Source: Corynebacterium sp. HMSC036D02 | Lineage (GTDB): Bacteria > Actinomycetota > Actinomycetes > Mycobacteriales > Mycobacteriaceae | Length of the DNA stretch: 64,000 bases | Assembly (NCBI RefSeq): GCF_001836165.1 | Contig: NZ_KV827649.1 | Span: forward strand, 118,008-182,007 | Direction of reading: 5' to 3' | Shown: in pieces, positions 47,321 to 55,283 of the stretch | How the letters are laid out: each line of letters begins with the position of its first letter | Position numbering within the stretch: the first letter of the stretch is position 1 | Made by a program: the position numbers and the translations under genes | Notes under the pieces: model-generated | Seen by the model: only the letters and a program-made list of their open reading frames with translations | The model's database searches: none | Told to the model about the DNA's origin: nothing

Positions 47321-48454
47321 TTAATCGTCGTCGAAGTCGACGTTTGGCACCAAATCCACTGCCTCATCCGTCAACGGATCGTCCGCGCCTGGTACGTCCA
47401 TGGCTACATCCTCGCCTGCTTCGGCAGCGGCGGCACCGACACCGAGTTTGACGAAGATCTTCTTCTCAATCTCATCCGCTAGATCCGGATTGTCCTTGAG
47501 GAAGTTACGGGCTTTCTCTTTACCCTGTCCCAGTTGATCACCCTCATAGGTAAACCAGGAACCGGACTTCTTAATGAAGCCATGCTCAACGCCGAGGTCA
47601 ATGATGGAGGACTCGCGCGAGATGCCCTCACCGTACATGATGTCGAACTCAGCGATCTTGAACGGCGGGGAAACCTTGTTCTTCACAACCTTGAGCTTGG
47701 TACGGTTACCAATGGCATCCTGGCCGTCCTTCAAAGTCTGAATGCGACGAATATCGCAGCGCACCGAGGCGTAGAACTTCAGTGCCTTACCACCCGTCGT
47801 GGTCTCCGGCGAGCCGAACATAACGCCGATCTTTTCACGCAGCTGGTTAATGAAGATGGCGGTGGTTCCTGAGTTGTACAAAGCACCCGTCATCTTGCGC
47901 AGCGCCTGGGACATGAGGCGGGCTTGGAGGCCAACGTGGCTATCACCCATCTCGCCCTCGATCTCAGCCTTGGGCGTCAGCGCAGCGACCGAGTCAATAA
48001 CGATGATGTCAATGGCTCCCGAACGGACAAGCATATCGGCGATTTCCAAAGCCTGCTCACCAGTATCTGGCTGGGAGACAAGCAAGTTATCCGTATCAAC
48101 GCCGAGTAGACGTGCGTACTCCGGATCGAGAGCGTGCTCAGCATCGATAAATGCCGCGATGCCACCAGTCTTCTGCGCCGATGCAATAGCGTGCAGGGCA
48201 ACGGTGGTCTTACCCGAGGATTCCGGACCATAAATCTCCACGATGCGGCCACGCGGGAAGCCGCCGACTCCCAAAGCAATATCGATAGCCGTATTACCAG
48301 AGGAAATAGCCTGGATTGGCGGGCGTTCATCGTCACCCAGGCGCATAACGGCGCCCTTACCAAAATCCTTCTCAATCATCGCCATGGCAGCGTCAAGGGC
48401 TTTTTGACGATCATCGCCCTTGCTTGCTGCCGAGGACTTCTTCTTCGTAGCCAT
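47321..48454 (-). CDS. recA: Recombinase RecA
   Basis: The 377-residue recombinase and LexA co-protease has Walker [10 protein letters not shown], Walker [13 protein letters not shown], the L2 loop [11 protein letters not shown] and the acidic C-terminus. No intein is present. GAGGAA lies just before ATG 48454. A LexA-type box about 185 nt upstream points to SOS control. Confidence 0.97.
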   Translation of the reverse strand: MATKKKSSAASKGDDRQKALDAAMAMIEKDFGKGAVMRLGDDERPPIQAISSGNTAIDIALGVGGFPRGRIVEIYGPESSGKTTVALHAIASAQKTGGIAAFIDAEHALDPEYARLLGVDTDNLLVSQPDTGEQALEIADMLVRSGAIDIIVIDSVAALTPKAEIEGEMGDSHVGLQARLMSQALRKMTGALYNSGTTAIFINQLREKIGVMFGSPETTTGGKALKFYASVRCDIRRIQTLKDGQDAIGNRTKLKVVKNKVSPPFKIAEFDIMYGEGISRESSIIDLGVEHGFIKKSGSWFTYEGDQLGQGKEKARNFLKDNPDLADEIEKKIFVKLGVGAAAAEAGEDVAMDVPGADDPLTDEAVDLVPNVDFDDD

Positions 48455-48692
48455 TCATTTCCTCACTATCGTGCGTCAGTTGTAGTGCGTTCTTACGCGT
48501 TAATTAAAGGTGGCACCTAATTAGACTGCCACGTGGCAGCTGAGGTTCCCTGGCGCGACTCAAACAGCCTTAGCGCCCTCTCCTCAAGCCACGAAGTCAC
48601 CCTAACGTGCCCGCCGGACCACGTCCCACAATACACACACAAGTGTTCGATTTTCCATTTCGCCCAAGCGCGTGTCCCAGCGACAGCCTCCA
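48455..48692 (-). promoter_or_regulatory. recA upstream region: SOS box, promoter and two palindromes
   Basis: On the minus strand TCGAACACTTGTGTGT (48650-48635) keeps the full left half and TGT of the LexA box, followed by a -10-like TATTGT (48633-48628). Further downstream lie the perfect palindrome CTGCCACGTGGCAG (48526-48539) and an imperfect AT-flanked one centred on GGTGGCACC (about 48508-48516). From the SOS promoter the recA leader would be about 165 nt. A 27-codon frame (GTG 48600 to 48517) in it lacks a Shine-Dalgarno. Confidence 0.55.
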
Positions 48693-49214
48693 CTACTGAA
48701 GCACCCACGGGCCGTCCTGTTCCTGCCGCGAGAAGGTTACCTTTTCAGCAGTCTGAAGAACGGCCACTCCCTCCCCTAACGAGCTGCAAACATCCAGGTC
48801 GTCAAGGTCGGCCCTGCTACTCATATACTTGGAATACCCCGGCCCTTGCACATCACGATAGAGCTCAACGCTACCCGCCGCCGGTGGCACCCACTCATCG
48901 TCCTCATCTGTACCTCCCTGCCAGGTTCCATCGCTGGCGGCGAGGACATCCCTTTCGGTAGCGCCGGGGCAAATAATGATCACCCGTTCATACTCCGAAT
49001 CGAAGATGTCACCGATCGGCATGTCTACGCTTCCCGGCTCCCCCTCCGTGACCCCAGCGGCCGCATCGATATTTTCAATGACGTTCGCGGAATTCACCAA
49101 CGAACATCCAGCTAGGCCACCTATGGCCACGCCGGAAAGAAGAACTACTGCGCCGTAGCGCACCCCTAGACGCCCTAGACCATTAAGCCATGCTTGTTTC
49201 TGCCTAATTTCCAT
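48693..49214 (-). CDS. Putative lipoprotein
   Basis: A 173-residue protein with a lipoprotein signal peptide: basic start MEIRQKQAW, hydrophobic core GAVVLLSGVAIGG and lipobox LAGC, with Cys as residue 37. The mature part is acidic and rich in Asp/Glu, with two further Cys. No recognised domain. ATG 49214 is chosen for the signal peptide; codons further upstream add Pro/His residues. It is divergent from bioY and not linked to recA. Confidence 0.68.
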   Translation of the reverse strand: MEIRQKQAWLNGLGRLGVRYGAVVLLSGVAIGGLAGCSLVNSANVIENIDAAAGVTEGEPGSVDMPIGDIFDSEYERVIIICPGATERDVLAASDGTWQGGTDEDDEWVPPAAGSVELYRDVQGPGYSKYMSSRADLDDLDVCSSLGEGVAVLQTAEKVTFSRQEQDGPWVLQ

Positions 49215-49263
49215 GCCCCGAGGGCACCCCGTTCGGGGTGGATGCGCGGCCCAAAGATCGTGG

Positions 49264-49278
49264 TTGAACACTGTTCAA
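49264..49278. promoter_or_regulatory. BioQ-like operator upstream of bioYMN
   Basis: TTGAAC-act-GTTCAA is a perfect 6-bp inverted repeat with 3-nt spacer, of the TGAAC-N3-GTT type recognised by the TetR repressor BioQ in C. glutamicum. It lies just upstream of the bioY promoter (TTGCTG 49289-49294, TAAACT 49313-49318). Confidence 0.65.
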
Positions 49279-49325
49279 AAGGTGCTATTTGCTGCACAGT
49301 TATCACACTGGATAAACTTTGGCCC

Positions 49326-49901
49326 ATGAAAAAGAATTCCGTCGCGACTGACATCGCGTACGTCGCGGTCTTTACCGCGCTCATCATAGTCTTTGCTTTT
49401 GTCTCTATCCCCACTCCCACCGCGGGCGTGCCCATCGTTCTTCAAAACGCAGTTATCATTCTCGCGGGCCTCGTACTCGGCGGCCGCCGCGGCCTCTTCG
49501 TGGGCTTGCTCTTCATTGCTCTCGGCCTCGTCGGCCTGCCCATCCTCGCCGGCGGACGTAGCGCGTTGAGCGCTCTCGCCGGCCCCACGGTTGGCTACCT
49601 CGTTGGCTACGTCGTCGCCCCGGCCATCGCTGGACTCATCGCCTACCGCGCCCCGCGCAACAAGGGCGGAATGACTCTCATCCTCGCTATCGCCGGCGTC
49701 GTTGGCCTCGCCGTCCAGTACTTCTGCGGAATTCTCGGCTTGATGTACCGCTCTGACATGTCCCTCAGTGCAGCCACCATCGCCCAGGGGCCATTCCTCA
49801 TCCCCGATCTCATCAAGGTCGCCGTGATGGTTGTCATCGCAGTCGGTGTCCATGCAGCGTTCCCTGACCTGATGGACCGGCGCACCGCTAGGGCGAAGTA
49901 G
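49326..49901 (+). CDS. bioY: Biotin ECF transporter substrate-binding protein BioY
   Basis: BioY is the membrane S-component that binds biotin. The 191-residue protein has six hydrophobic segments and family motifs IPTPTAGVPIVLQNAVI and GGRSALSALAGPTVGYLVGY. A -10 (TAAACT) ends 7 nt before ATG 49326 without a Shine-Dalgarno, so the transcript is probably leaderless. It heads the bioYMN operon; corynebacteria are usually biotin auxotrophs and rely on this uptake system. Confidence 0.94.
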   Translation: MKKNSVATDIAYVAVFTALIIVFAFVSIPTPTAGVPIVLQNAVIILAGLVLGGRRGLFVGLLFIALGLVGLPILAGGRSALSALAGPTVGYLVGYVVAPAIAGLIAYRAPRNKGGMTLILAIAGVVGLAVQYFCGILGLMYRSDMSLSAATIAQGPFLIPDLIKVAVMVVIAVGVHAAFPDLMDRRTARAK

Positions 49902-49906
49902 CTCCC

Positions 49907-50599
49907 GTGCCGCAGATTGAATTCCGCAATGTGTCCGTCACCTTCGACGAGACGCCGGTGCTTAACGACGTTTCCCTCAACTTGAGCGAACAACGCATCG
50001 GCATCATCGGCGCCAACGGCGGCGGCAAGTCCACTCTGGTCCGACTCATCAACGGTCTCGGTGAGCCCTCGCGTGGTGAGGTCTTGGTGGACAGCATGGA
50101 CGTCGCCAAGCACGGCAAAGAAATCCGGCGCCGCGTGGGATTCGTGTTCTCAGACGCCGAGAACCAAATCGTCATGCCGCAGGTACGCGATGACGTGGAG
50201 TTCTCTCTGCGCCGCCTCAAGCTATCCCGGGAGGAGCGCACCGCGCGCGTCGACGCCGCCCTCGAACGCTTCGGCCTTGAGGCTCTGGCCGAGCAATCTC
50301 CACACACGCTCTCTGGCGGGCAGAAGCAACTCCTCGCGCTCGCGGCGGTGCTTGTCATGGAACCAACCGTCATCATCGCCGACGAGCCGACGACCCTGCT
50401 GGATCTGCGCAACCGCGACCGCATTCGCCGCGAGTTCGCCAGCCTGGAGCAGCAGCTCATCGTGGTTACCCACGACCTCGATTTCCTCTCCGACTTTGAC
50501 CGCGTTCTGTGCATCGATAACCACCACGTCGTAGCCGACGGATCTCCCGACAAGGTCATTTCCTTCTACACCGAACTCATGAAATCCCGCCCGCTCTAG
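49907..50599 (+). CDS. bioM: Biotin ECF transporter ATPase BioM
   Basis: A 230-residue ABC ATPase with Walker A GANGGGKST, the ECF-type Q-loop FSDAENQIVMPQVRDDV, signature LSGGQKQ and Walker B VIIADEPT followed by the LLDLRN D-loop. It energises biotin uptake with BioN and BioY. GTG 49907 starts 5 nt after bioY; bioN follows after 4 nt. Confidence 0.94.
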   Translation: MPQIEFRNVSVTFDETPVLNDVSLNLSEQRIGIIGANGGGKSTLVRLINGLGEPSRGEVLVDSMDVAKHGKEIRRRVGFVFSDAENQIVMPQVRDDVEFSLRRLKLSREERTARVDAALERFGLEALAEQSPHTLSGGQKQLLALAAVLVMEPTVIIADEPTTLLDLRNRDRIRREFASLEQQLIVVTHDLDFLSDFDRVLCIDNHHVVADGSPDKVISFYTELMKSRPL

Positions 50600-50603
50600 A
50601 GTC

Positions 50604-51218
50604 ATGCCTAAAAACATCCCCCTCGGCTACTACGTCGACGCCGATACCATCATTCATCGCATACCGGCCGCGGTGAAATTCCTCGTGCTCATCGGCTTCA
50701 TCCTCGTGACCTCGCTCGCCGTGCACACGCTTCCTTGGGCGTCGGCCAGCCTCTTCCTCCCACTAGTGCTCTTTCCCGTCGCCCGCATCCCGTTTCGCGT
50801 CGCACTCGGACAGCTTGTTCCTCCGCTCTACCTCCTCGTTGCGCTCGCAGCTTTTCAGTGGTGGCAGAAGGATTTGCTGTCGGCCGCGATCATGTTTCTC
50901 ACCATCTACGCAGCCATCAGCGCGGCGGTGCTGCTGACGCTGACAACGAAGGTGTCGGAGATGATGGACTCCCTCGATCGGGCCCTCGCGCCACTGGGGC
51001 GCCTCGGGGTTCCGGTTGAGAACATCACGCTGGCGATGTCCCTGACAATTCGTTTGCTCCCCCTCATGCTGGGGACCGTGGTCGAGGTGCTTGATGCACG
51101 AAAAGCCCGGGGTGCCACGGCATCACTGACCGCTTTTGGCACCCCGGTTATCATTCGCTCAATCCGCCGAGCACGCGCGATGGGTGAGGCGCTTCAAGCC
51201 CGCGGCGTCGGCGACTAA
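50604..51218 (+). CDS. bioN: Biotin ECF transporter transmembrane protein BioN (EcfT)
   Basis: The 204-residue coupling protein has four or five membrane segments and two cytoplasmic helices carrying the ECF-T coupling motifs ARKARG and the later RRARAMGEALQARG. It links BioM ATP hydrolysis to BioY. It converges on the pspA gene with 3 nt between stops. Confidence 0.92.
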   Translation: MPKNIPLGYYVDADTIIHRIPAAVKFLVLIGFILVTSLAVHTLPWASASLFLPLVLFPVARIPFRVALGQLVPPLYLLVALAAFQWWQKDLLSAAIMFLTIYAAISAAVLLTLTTKVSEMMDSLDRALAPLGRLGVPVENITLAMSLTIRLLPLMLGTVVEVLDARKARGATASLTAFGTPVIIRSIRRARAMGEALQARGVGD

Positions 51219-51221
51219 ACC

Positions 51222-52058
51222 TTATTCTCCGCGCAACTCGCGTAGGCGAGCCTGGACGGCATCCTCCTGCACGTTCGGCTGACCCTTAGCCTCTGCCGAA
51301 CCGATTGCCTGCTGGGAGTTTCCCTCCACTGCCTTCGGGTTATTCATCTCCGCGCGGATCTGCTCGAGACGGGAGTGGCCAGCCAGTTGCACGCCAGCCT
51401 GCTCGATCTCCTGCATGCGGTTAGACACTGAGTTCTCGGCGAGCTCTGCCTGGCCCAGGGCCTTGGAGTAGCGGCGCTCAATCTTGTCACGCACAGCATC
51501 CAGGGAAGGCGAGTTACCGTTTGCGGAGAGCTCGTTCATCGAGTTGAGGGACTCGGAGACCTTCTCCTGCATCTTGGCCTGCTCGAGCTGCGACAGCAGC
51601 TTGGAGCGCTCGTTGACCTTCTCACGAAGCGCCATGCCGTTGCGTTCAACGGCCTTCTTGGCCTGCTCCGCCTGCTGTAGAGCCTGATCGTGGAGCTTCT
51701 TAGTGTCCTCAACAGACTGCTCAGCGGTAACCAGCTGGGCAGCGAAGGCTTCAGCCGCGTTTTCGTACTCGGTCGCCTTCTGTGCATCGCCTTCGGCACG
51801 GGCCTTGTCCGCAAGGCTCAGGGCGTTACGGGTATTCTGCTGCAGCTTTTCAATCTCACTCAAACGACGGTTCAGCTGCATCTCCAGCTGGCGCTGATTA
51901 CCAATGACCGCAGCGGCCTGCTGTGACAGCTCCTGGTGCTGGCGCTGCGCCTCCTCGATTGCCTGCTCAATCTGAACCTTCGGGTCGGCGTTCTCCTCGA
52001 TCTTGGAATCAAAGAGAGCCATCAAGTACTTCCAGGCTTTTACGAATGGGTTCGCCAT
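51222..52058 (-). CDS. pspA: PspA/IM30 family envelope-stress protein
   Basis: A 278-residue protein that is almost entirely coiled-coil (residues 25-235), with the PspA/Vipp1 start [22 protein letters not shown], an amphipathic membrane-binding helix. It matches the actinobacterial Rv2744c type. It lies about 106 nt downstream of clgR on the same strand, as in M. tuberculosis, where ClgR activates it; the mycobacterial partner genes Rv2743c and Rv2742c are absent here. Confidence 0.9.
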   Translation of the reverse strand: MANPFVKAWKYLMALFDSKIEENADPKVQIEQAIEEAQRQHQELSQQAAAVIGNQRQLEMQLNRRLSEIEKLQQNTRNALSLADKARAEGDAQKATEYENAAEAFAAQLVTAEQSVEDTKKLHDQALQQAEQAKKAVERNGMALREKVNERSKLLSQLEQAKMQEKVSESLNSMNELSANGNSPSLDAVRDKIERRYSKALGQAELAENSVSNRMQEIEQAGVQLAGHSRLEQIRAEMNNPKAVEGNSQQAIGSAEAKGQPNVQEDAVQARLRELRGE

Positions 52059-52164
52059 AACAGGAGGTGCCTTTCTCAGCAGTTCGTTGTGTCAATAAGG
52101 TGTGTAACAAGAATATTTCCTGCCTGCCTAATAGTAGCGAAGCAGACAGTATTCCGTTGCGGTT

Positions 52165-52512
52165 CTATAGTTCCGATGCAGCGGGTGCGGTGGATGCGAG
52201 CTCCTCATCCATCGACGGCAACGCCATGTAGCCGGCCGCCTCAATGAGGACATCGGAGACGCTGACATCGAGTGCATGGCAGACACAGGCCAGCAGCTCG
52301 GAGGAAACCTCCTTGCGGCCACGCTCCAGCTCCGAAAGATATCCCGGGGAAACACGCGCCACACCGGCGAGTTCGCGGAGGGTCACGCCTTTATCCGCGC
52401 GGAAGGCGCGAAGCGTTAATCCGAGGGCCTCACGCAGCAGCGGTTCAGGAGTCCGCGTCGACCGCGCCGGGGACTGGGTGGGTTTATCGAGTAGTGCAAC
52501 TGAAGTGTTCAT
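52165..52512 (-). CDS. clgR: Transcriptional activator ClgR
   Basis: A 115-residue regulator with an XRE-type helix-turn-helix: [20 protein letters not shown], then [20 protein letters not shown]. ClgR activates clp protease and DNA-repair genes in C. glutamicum. ATG 52512 is chosen because the SigH-type -10 lies only about 11 nt upstream; in-frame TTG and GTG codons further upstream would not be on that transcript. The short C-terminal AAPAA-like tail resembles a Clp-degradation signal, consistent with ClgR being a Clp substrate. Confidence 0.9.
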   Translation of the reverse strand: MNTSVALLDKPTQSPARSTRTPEPLLREALGLTLRAFRADKGVTLRELAGVARVSPGYLSELERGRKEVSSELLACVCHALDVSVSDVLIEAAGYMALPSMDEELASTAPAASEL

Positions 52513-52522
52513 CACCCCGTAC

Positions 52523-52548
52523 AACGGCTCAGCAGTCGTACTTGTTCC
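52523..52548 (-). promoter_or_regulatory. SigH-type promoter of clgR
   Basis: On the minus strand GGAAC (52548-52544), 17 nt, then CGTT (52526-52523) is identical in geometry to the sigB promoter. clgR is SigH-dependent in C. glutamicum. The start would lie about 5 nt before ATG 52512. Confidence 0.72.
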
Positions 52549-52557
52549 CACAATCAA

Positions 52558-53043
52558 CTAATTTTCTTCAAGAGTTGATAGGAGAAGACTCAATGCCGCC
52601 TCAATGGCAGCGAAACGAATCGCGTTGCGCCCCTCAGCAGGAAGCTCATAAAGGACGCCGCGCTTGGCGACGCCCCCGCCACCCCTCCCGCATAACCCCA
52701 CGTACACCGTGCCCGCGGGTTTGCCTTCCTGGAGGTCCGGCCCGGCTACACCAGTCAGCCCTACCCCCCAATCTGCACGCGTTTCAACGACCGCCGCCTC
52801 AGCCATCTGCGCAGCAGTCGCAGCAGACACCACGCCTTGCTCCTCAAGTTCTTCCACGGTGGTGTTGAGAAAATGAGCCTTGACCTCTGTCGCATACGTC
52901 ACCAGCCCACCCCGCAGCACCGCCGAGGCTCCCGGGATGCACGCCACAGTCGCAGCGGCTAGACCAGCAGTAAGGGACTCACAGAACGCCACAGTTTCAC
53001 CGCGTTCGCTGAGCGTGGATACTAGTTGCGCCTCGATGCTCAT
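52558..53043 (-). CDS. cinA: CinA-like nicotinamide-nucleotide amidohydrolase (PncC domain)
   Basis: A 161-residue single-domain CinA C-terminal protein (PncC) that deamidates NMN. Conserved motifs CESLTAGLAAATVACIPGASAVLRGG, VTYATEVK and VGLTGVAGPD are present. The N-terminal COG1058 domain of full-length CinA is absent, as usual in actinobacteria. Its ATG overlaps the pgsA stop (ATGA). Confidence 0.9.
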   Translation of the reverse strand: MSIEAQLVSTLSERGETVAFCESLTAGLAAATVACIPGASAVLRGGLVTYATEVKAHFLNTTVEELEEQGVVSAATAAQMAEAAVVETRADWGVGLTGVAGPDLQEGKPAGTVYVGLCGRGGGGVAKRGVLYELPAEGRNAIRFAAIEAALSLLLSTLEEN

Positions 53044-53630
53044 TGGTTCTCCCTATGGCCATCAATGAGGTACTGGATGCCGGTCAGGACGGTAACGAAG
53101 GCGGCGGCCAACATAACGAGGAGGCTCGGAAGGTCCATCCACCCTGGCAGCGGACAAAGATACAACGCCACCGCCACAGTCTGCAACGCTGTCTTGAGCT
53201 TTCCGCCTTGGGAAGCCGGCACCACCTTCCCTTGACGCAGCAAGAAGAAGCGCCAAATCGTAATGCCGAATTCGCGAAACAGAATCAGCACGGTGATCCA
53301 CACCGGCAAAGCCCCGGTGATATTGAGGCACACGAGGGCCGCGGTCATCAGGGCTTTATCCGCGATCGGGTCCGCAATCTTGCCAAAGTTAGTGATGAGT
53401 CCCCGCGCGCGTGCAATATCGCCATCCAACTTATCCGTGAGCATCAAGAGCGCGAAGCAGAGGAAAGCCCACCATTCATGGCCGGCGAGCACCAGCCAGG
53501 CAAACAGGGGGATAAAGAGGATGCGCAAACTAGTCAGGATGTTGGGCAGGTTCCAATTGGAGACCTCGGGGTTTACATCCGTGGTTCGAGATTGGTTGCG
53601 CGCAGCCTGAGAATCATTCACGCTCTTCAT
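53040..53630 (-). CDS. pgsA: CDP-diacylglycerol-glycerol-3-phosphate 3-phosphatidyltransferase
   Basis: PgsA makes phosphatidylglycerol phosphate in the membrane. The 196-residue protein has the CDP-alcohol phosphotransferase motif D-x2-DG-x2-AR-x8-G-x3-D-x3-D exactly (starting DKLDGDIARARG) and about five membrane helices. The pgsA-cinA-clgR order is conserved in corynebacteria and mycobacteria. Confidence 0.94.
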   Translation of the reverse strand: MKSVNDSQAARNQSRTTDVNPEVSNWNLPNILTSLRILFIPLFAWLVLAGHEWWAFLCFALLMLTDKLDGDIARARGLITNFGKIADPIADKALMTAALVCLNITGALPVWITVLILFREFGITIWRFFLLRQGKVVPASQGGKLKTALQTVAVALYLCPLPGWMDLPSLLVMLAAAFVTVLTGIQYLIDGHRENQ

Positions 53631-53677
53631 CCTACCGTGGCCTCCCTGCCACTCGAGCGAGCACTACCATGGTCGGT

Positions 53678-53968
53678 ATGAAGTATTTCGCAGTTTCCTA
53701 TGAATACAATCCATCTAACCCGGTTATTGCTGAGGTTCGCCCGAAGCACCGCGAATTCATCGGCGCACTCCACGACAAGGGCCAGATCTGTGGCTCTGGC
53801 CCCTACACCGATTCCAAGGGCGGGGCGCTCATCGTCCTGCAATTTGAGGATGAGTCCGTAAAGGTGGCCGATGTCATCGCCCTCATGGACCAGGATCCCT
53901 TCTACACCGAAGGCGCTGTTACTGGGCGCGCTTTCCGCGAGTGGAATCCCGTTATTAATTCCTTCTAA
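53678..53968 (+). CDS. YciI family protein
   Basis: A 96-residue protein of the YciI/dimeric alpha-beta barrel (ferredoxin-like) fold; VRPKHREFIGALHDKGQICGSGPY holds the conserved His and the GP motif. ATG 53678 gives MKYFAVSYEY as in the family; ATG 53669 would add MVG. The catalytic role of such proteins is mostly unknown. It converges with terC, with 17 nt between stops. Confidence 0.83.
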   Translation: MKYFAVSYEYNPSNPVIAEVRPKHREFIGALHDKGQICGSGPYTDSKGGALIVLQFEDESVKVADVIALMDQDPFYTEGAVTGRAFREWNPVINSF

Positions 53969-53985
53969 ATCCCCGCGGCCCGAGT

Positions 53986-55104
53986 TTAAGGCAGCTCGGA
54001 CTTGGGAAGTTCGTCCGCCTTGCCGACGAGCTCGCCCTCCTTGTTGCGAACGATCTTGTTGCCATAATCGTCCCAGTCGTAGTGGTTGTGGGAAATCACC
54101 ACACCACCCTGGGCTTGGTCGCGTTTGTCCTTCCACACCGACAACAACACCGTCACGAAGAGGACGCCAACGATGACCAGCAGCGACACCATGGTCGTAA
54201 TTTCCGGTACCGCACTGACATTCTCGCCGCCGTTGATGAAGGGCACGTTGTTCTCATGCAAAGCGTGGAAGAGCAACTTGACACCGATGAACAGCAAGAT
54301 GATACCCAGGCCATAAGGCAGGTAGACCAGGCGGTCCAACAGGCCATCAATGAGGAAGAACATTTGGCGCAGCCCCATGAGAGCGAAGGCATTGGTGGTG
54401 AAGACGAGGAAAGGCTCCGAGGTAATGCCGTAGATAGCTGGGATGGAGTCGAAGGCAAACATGACGTCGATCAGCCCGATAGCCGCCAAAGCAACGAAAA
54501 GCGGCGTCAGGGCGAATTTGCCCTTCTTCTCACCGGATTCCTCACGGTGGGTGAGCTTGTCACCGTGGTAGCGCGGGGTCACATGGATCACTTTGCGCAG
54601 CCACTTGACTACCAGCATGTCGTTGGGGTCGGTCTCGGGCGTCCCGTTGATCTCATCGATGAGCAGCTTGACTGCGGTGTAAATAAGGAAGATGGCAAAC
54701 AGGTAGAAGACATCCGACCATGCCGCAATAATGGCCGCGCCCATCAAGATGAAGACAAGGCGGAAAACCAGCGCTAGGACGATACCGATGAGCAATACCT
54801 TCTGCTGATACCTGCGGGGAATCTTGAAGGAGCCCATGATGAGCGAGAACACGAATAGGTTATCCACGCTCAAAGCCTGTTCCGTCACCCAACCGGTGTA
54901 GAACTGTGCCGCGTGTTCGCTGTCCCACAGCACCCACACAACTCCGCCAAAGACAACGGCCATCGCCATGTAAAACAGGGTCCAGCCGCCGGATTCCTTA
55001 ATGGTCGGCTCATGTGGTGAACGAACATGACTGTAGAAGTCGAAGATGAAGAAGCCTAGGATCACCGCGATGGTGATGGCCCAGACCCATAGTGGCACAT
55101 GCAT
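53986..55104 (-). CDS. TerC-family integral membrane protein, probable Mn2+ exporter
   Basis: A 372-residue TerC/Alx-type protein with about nine membrane helices. The paired acidic motifs EQALSVDNLFVFSLI and GLIDVMFAFDSIPAI carry the conserved Asp residues of the family, which forms the metal path. TerC/Alx members export Mn2+, and the riboswitch-like leader supports this role here. ATG 55104 is 10 nt after GGAGGG, which can be hidden in a hairpin. Confidence 0.9.
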   Translation of the reverse strand: MHVPLWVWAITIAVILGFFIFDFYSHVRSPHEPTIKESGGWTLFYMAMAVVFGGVVWVLWDSEHAAQFYTGWVTEQALSVDNLFVFSLIMGSFKIPRRYQQKVLLIGIVLALVFRLVFILMGAAIIAAWSDVFYLFAIFLIYTAVKLLIDEINGTPETDPNDMLVVKWLRKVIHVTPRYHGDKLTHREESGEKKGKFALTPLFVALAAIGLIDVMFAFDSIPAIYGITSEPFLVFTTNAFALMGLRQMFFLIDGLLDRLVYLPYGLGIILLFIGVKLLFHALHENNVPFINGGENVSAVPEITTMVSLLVIVGVLFVTVLLSVWKDKRDQAQGGVVISHNHYDWDDYGNKIVRNKEGELVGKADELPKSELP

Positions 55105-55115
55105 AATGAGTTATC

Positions 55116-55147
55116 CCTCCGGTCGACACGACAATAAAGACCGGAGG
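55116..55147 (-). promoter_or_regulatory. Shine-Dalgarno-sequestering hairpin of terC
   Basis: On the minus strand CCTCCGGTC (55147-55139) pairs with GACCGGAGG (55124-55116) over 9 bp with a 14-nt loop. The right arm contains the terC Shine-Dalgarno GGAGGG (55120-55115). Formation would block ribosome binding; the CCTCC arm is shared with the aptamer P1 stem. Confidence 0.7.
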
Positions 55148-55262
55148 TCTCCCCCGCTAGCAAGCCGATGTCACAGCCTCGCTAGCCGACGCGACCGGGA
55201 ACTGTACCGCAGTTGCCGTGTTGACGATCGACGCCGTGGATTGGGGTACTCCCCTCCAAGAC
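55139..55262 (-). ncRNA. yybP-ykoY (manganese) riboswitch, terC leader
   Basis: The leader has the family's conserved GGGGAGTA (55254-55247) near its 5' end and GGGGGAGACCTCC (55155-55143) near its 3' end. P1 would form between GGAGG (55257-55253) and CCTCC (55147-55143), extended by U-G pairs. An internal GCTAGC/GCTAGC helix (55186-55181 with 55161-55156) closes the inner loop. A -10-like TAGGAT at 55275-55270 would start transcription near 55263. These motifs and a downstream terC gene are typical of the Mn2+-sensing class. Confidence 0.78.
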
Positions 55263-55283
55263 TCGTCCTATCCTACACGGAAC

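Noticed and set aside
48519..48545. SigH-like GGAAC-N17-AGTC on the minus strand before recA
   Set aside because: The -10 core is GTC rather than GTT, and a LexA-controlled promoter better explains recA.
48517..48708. A 63-codon open frame on the minus strand upstream of recA, in the place where mycobacteria have a DUF3046 gene
   Set aside because: The translation does not resemble DUF3046, it has no Shine-Dalgarno, and it covers the SOS box and promoter of recA; only its last 27 codons could lie on the recA transcript.
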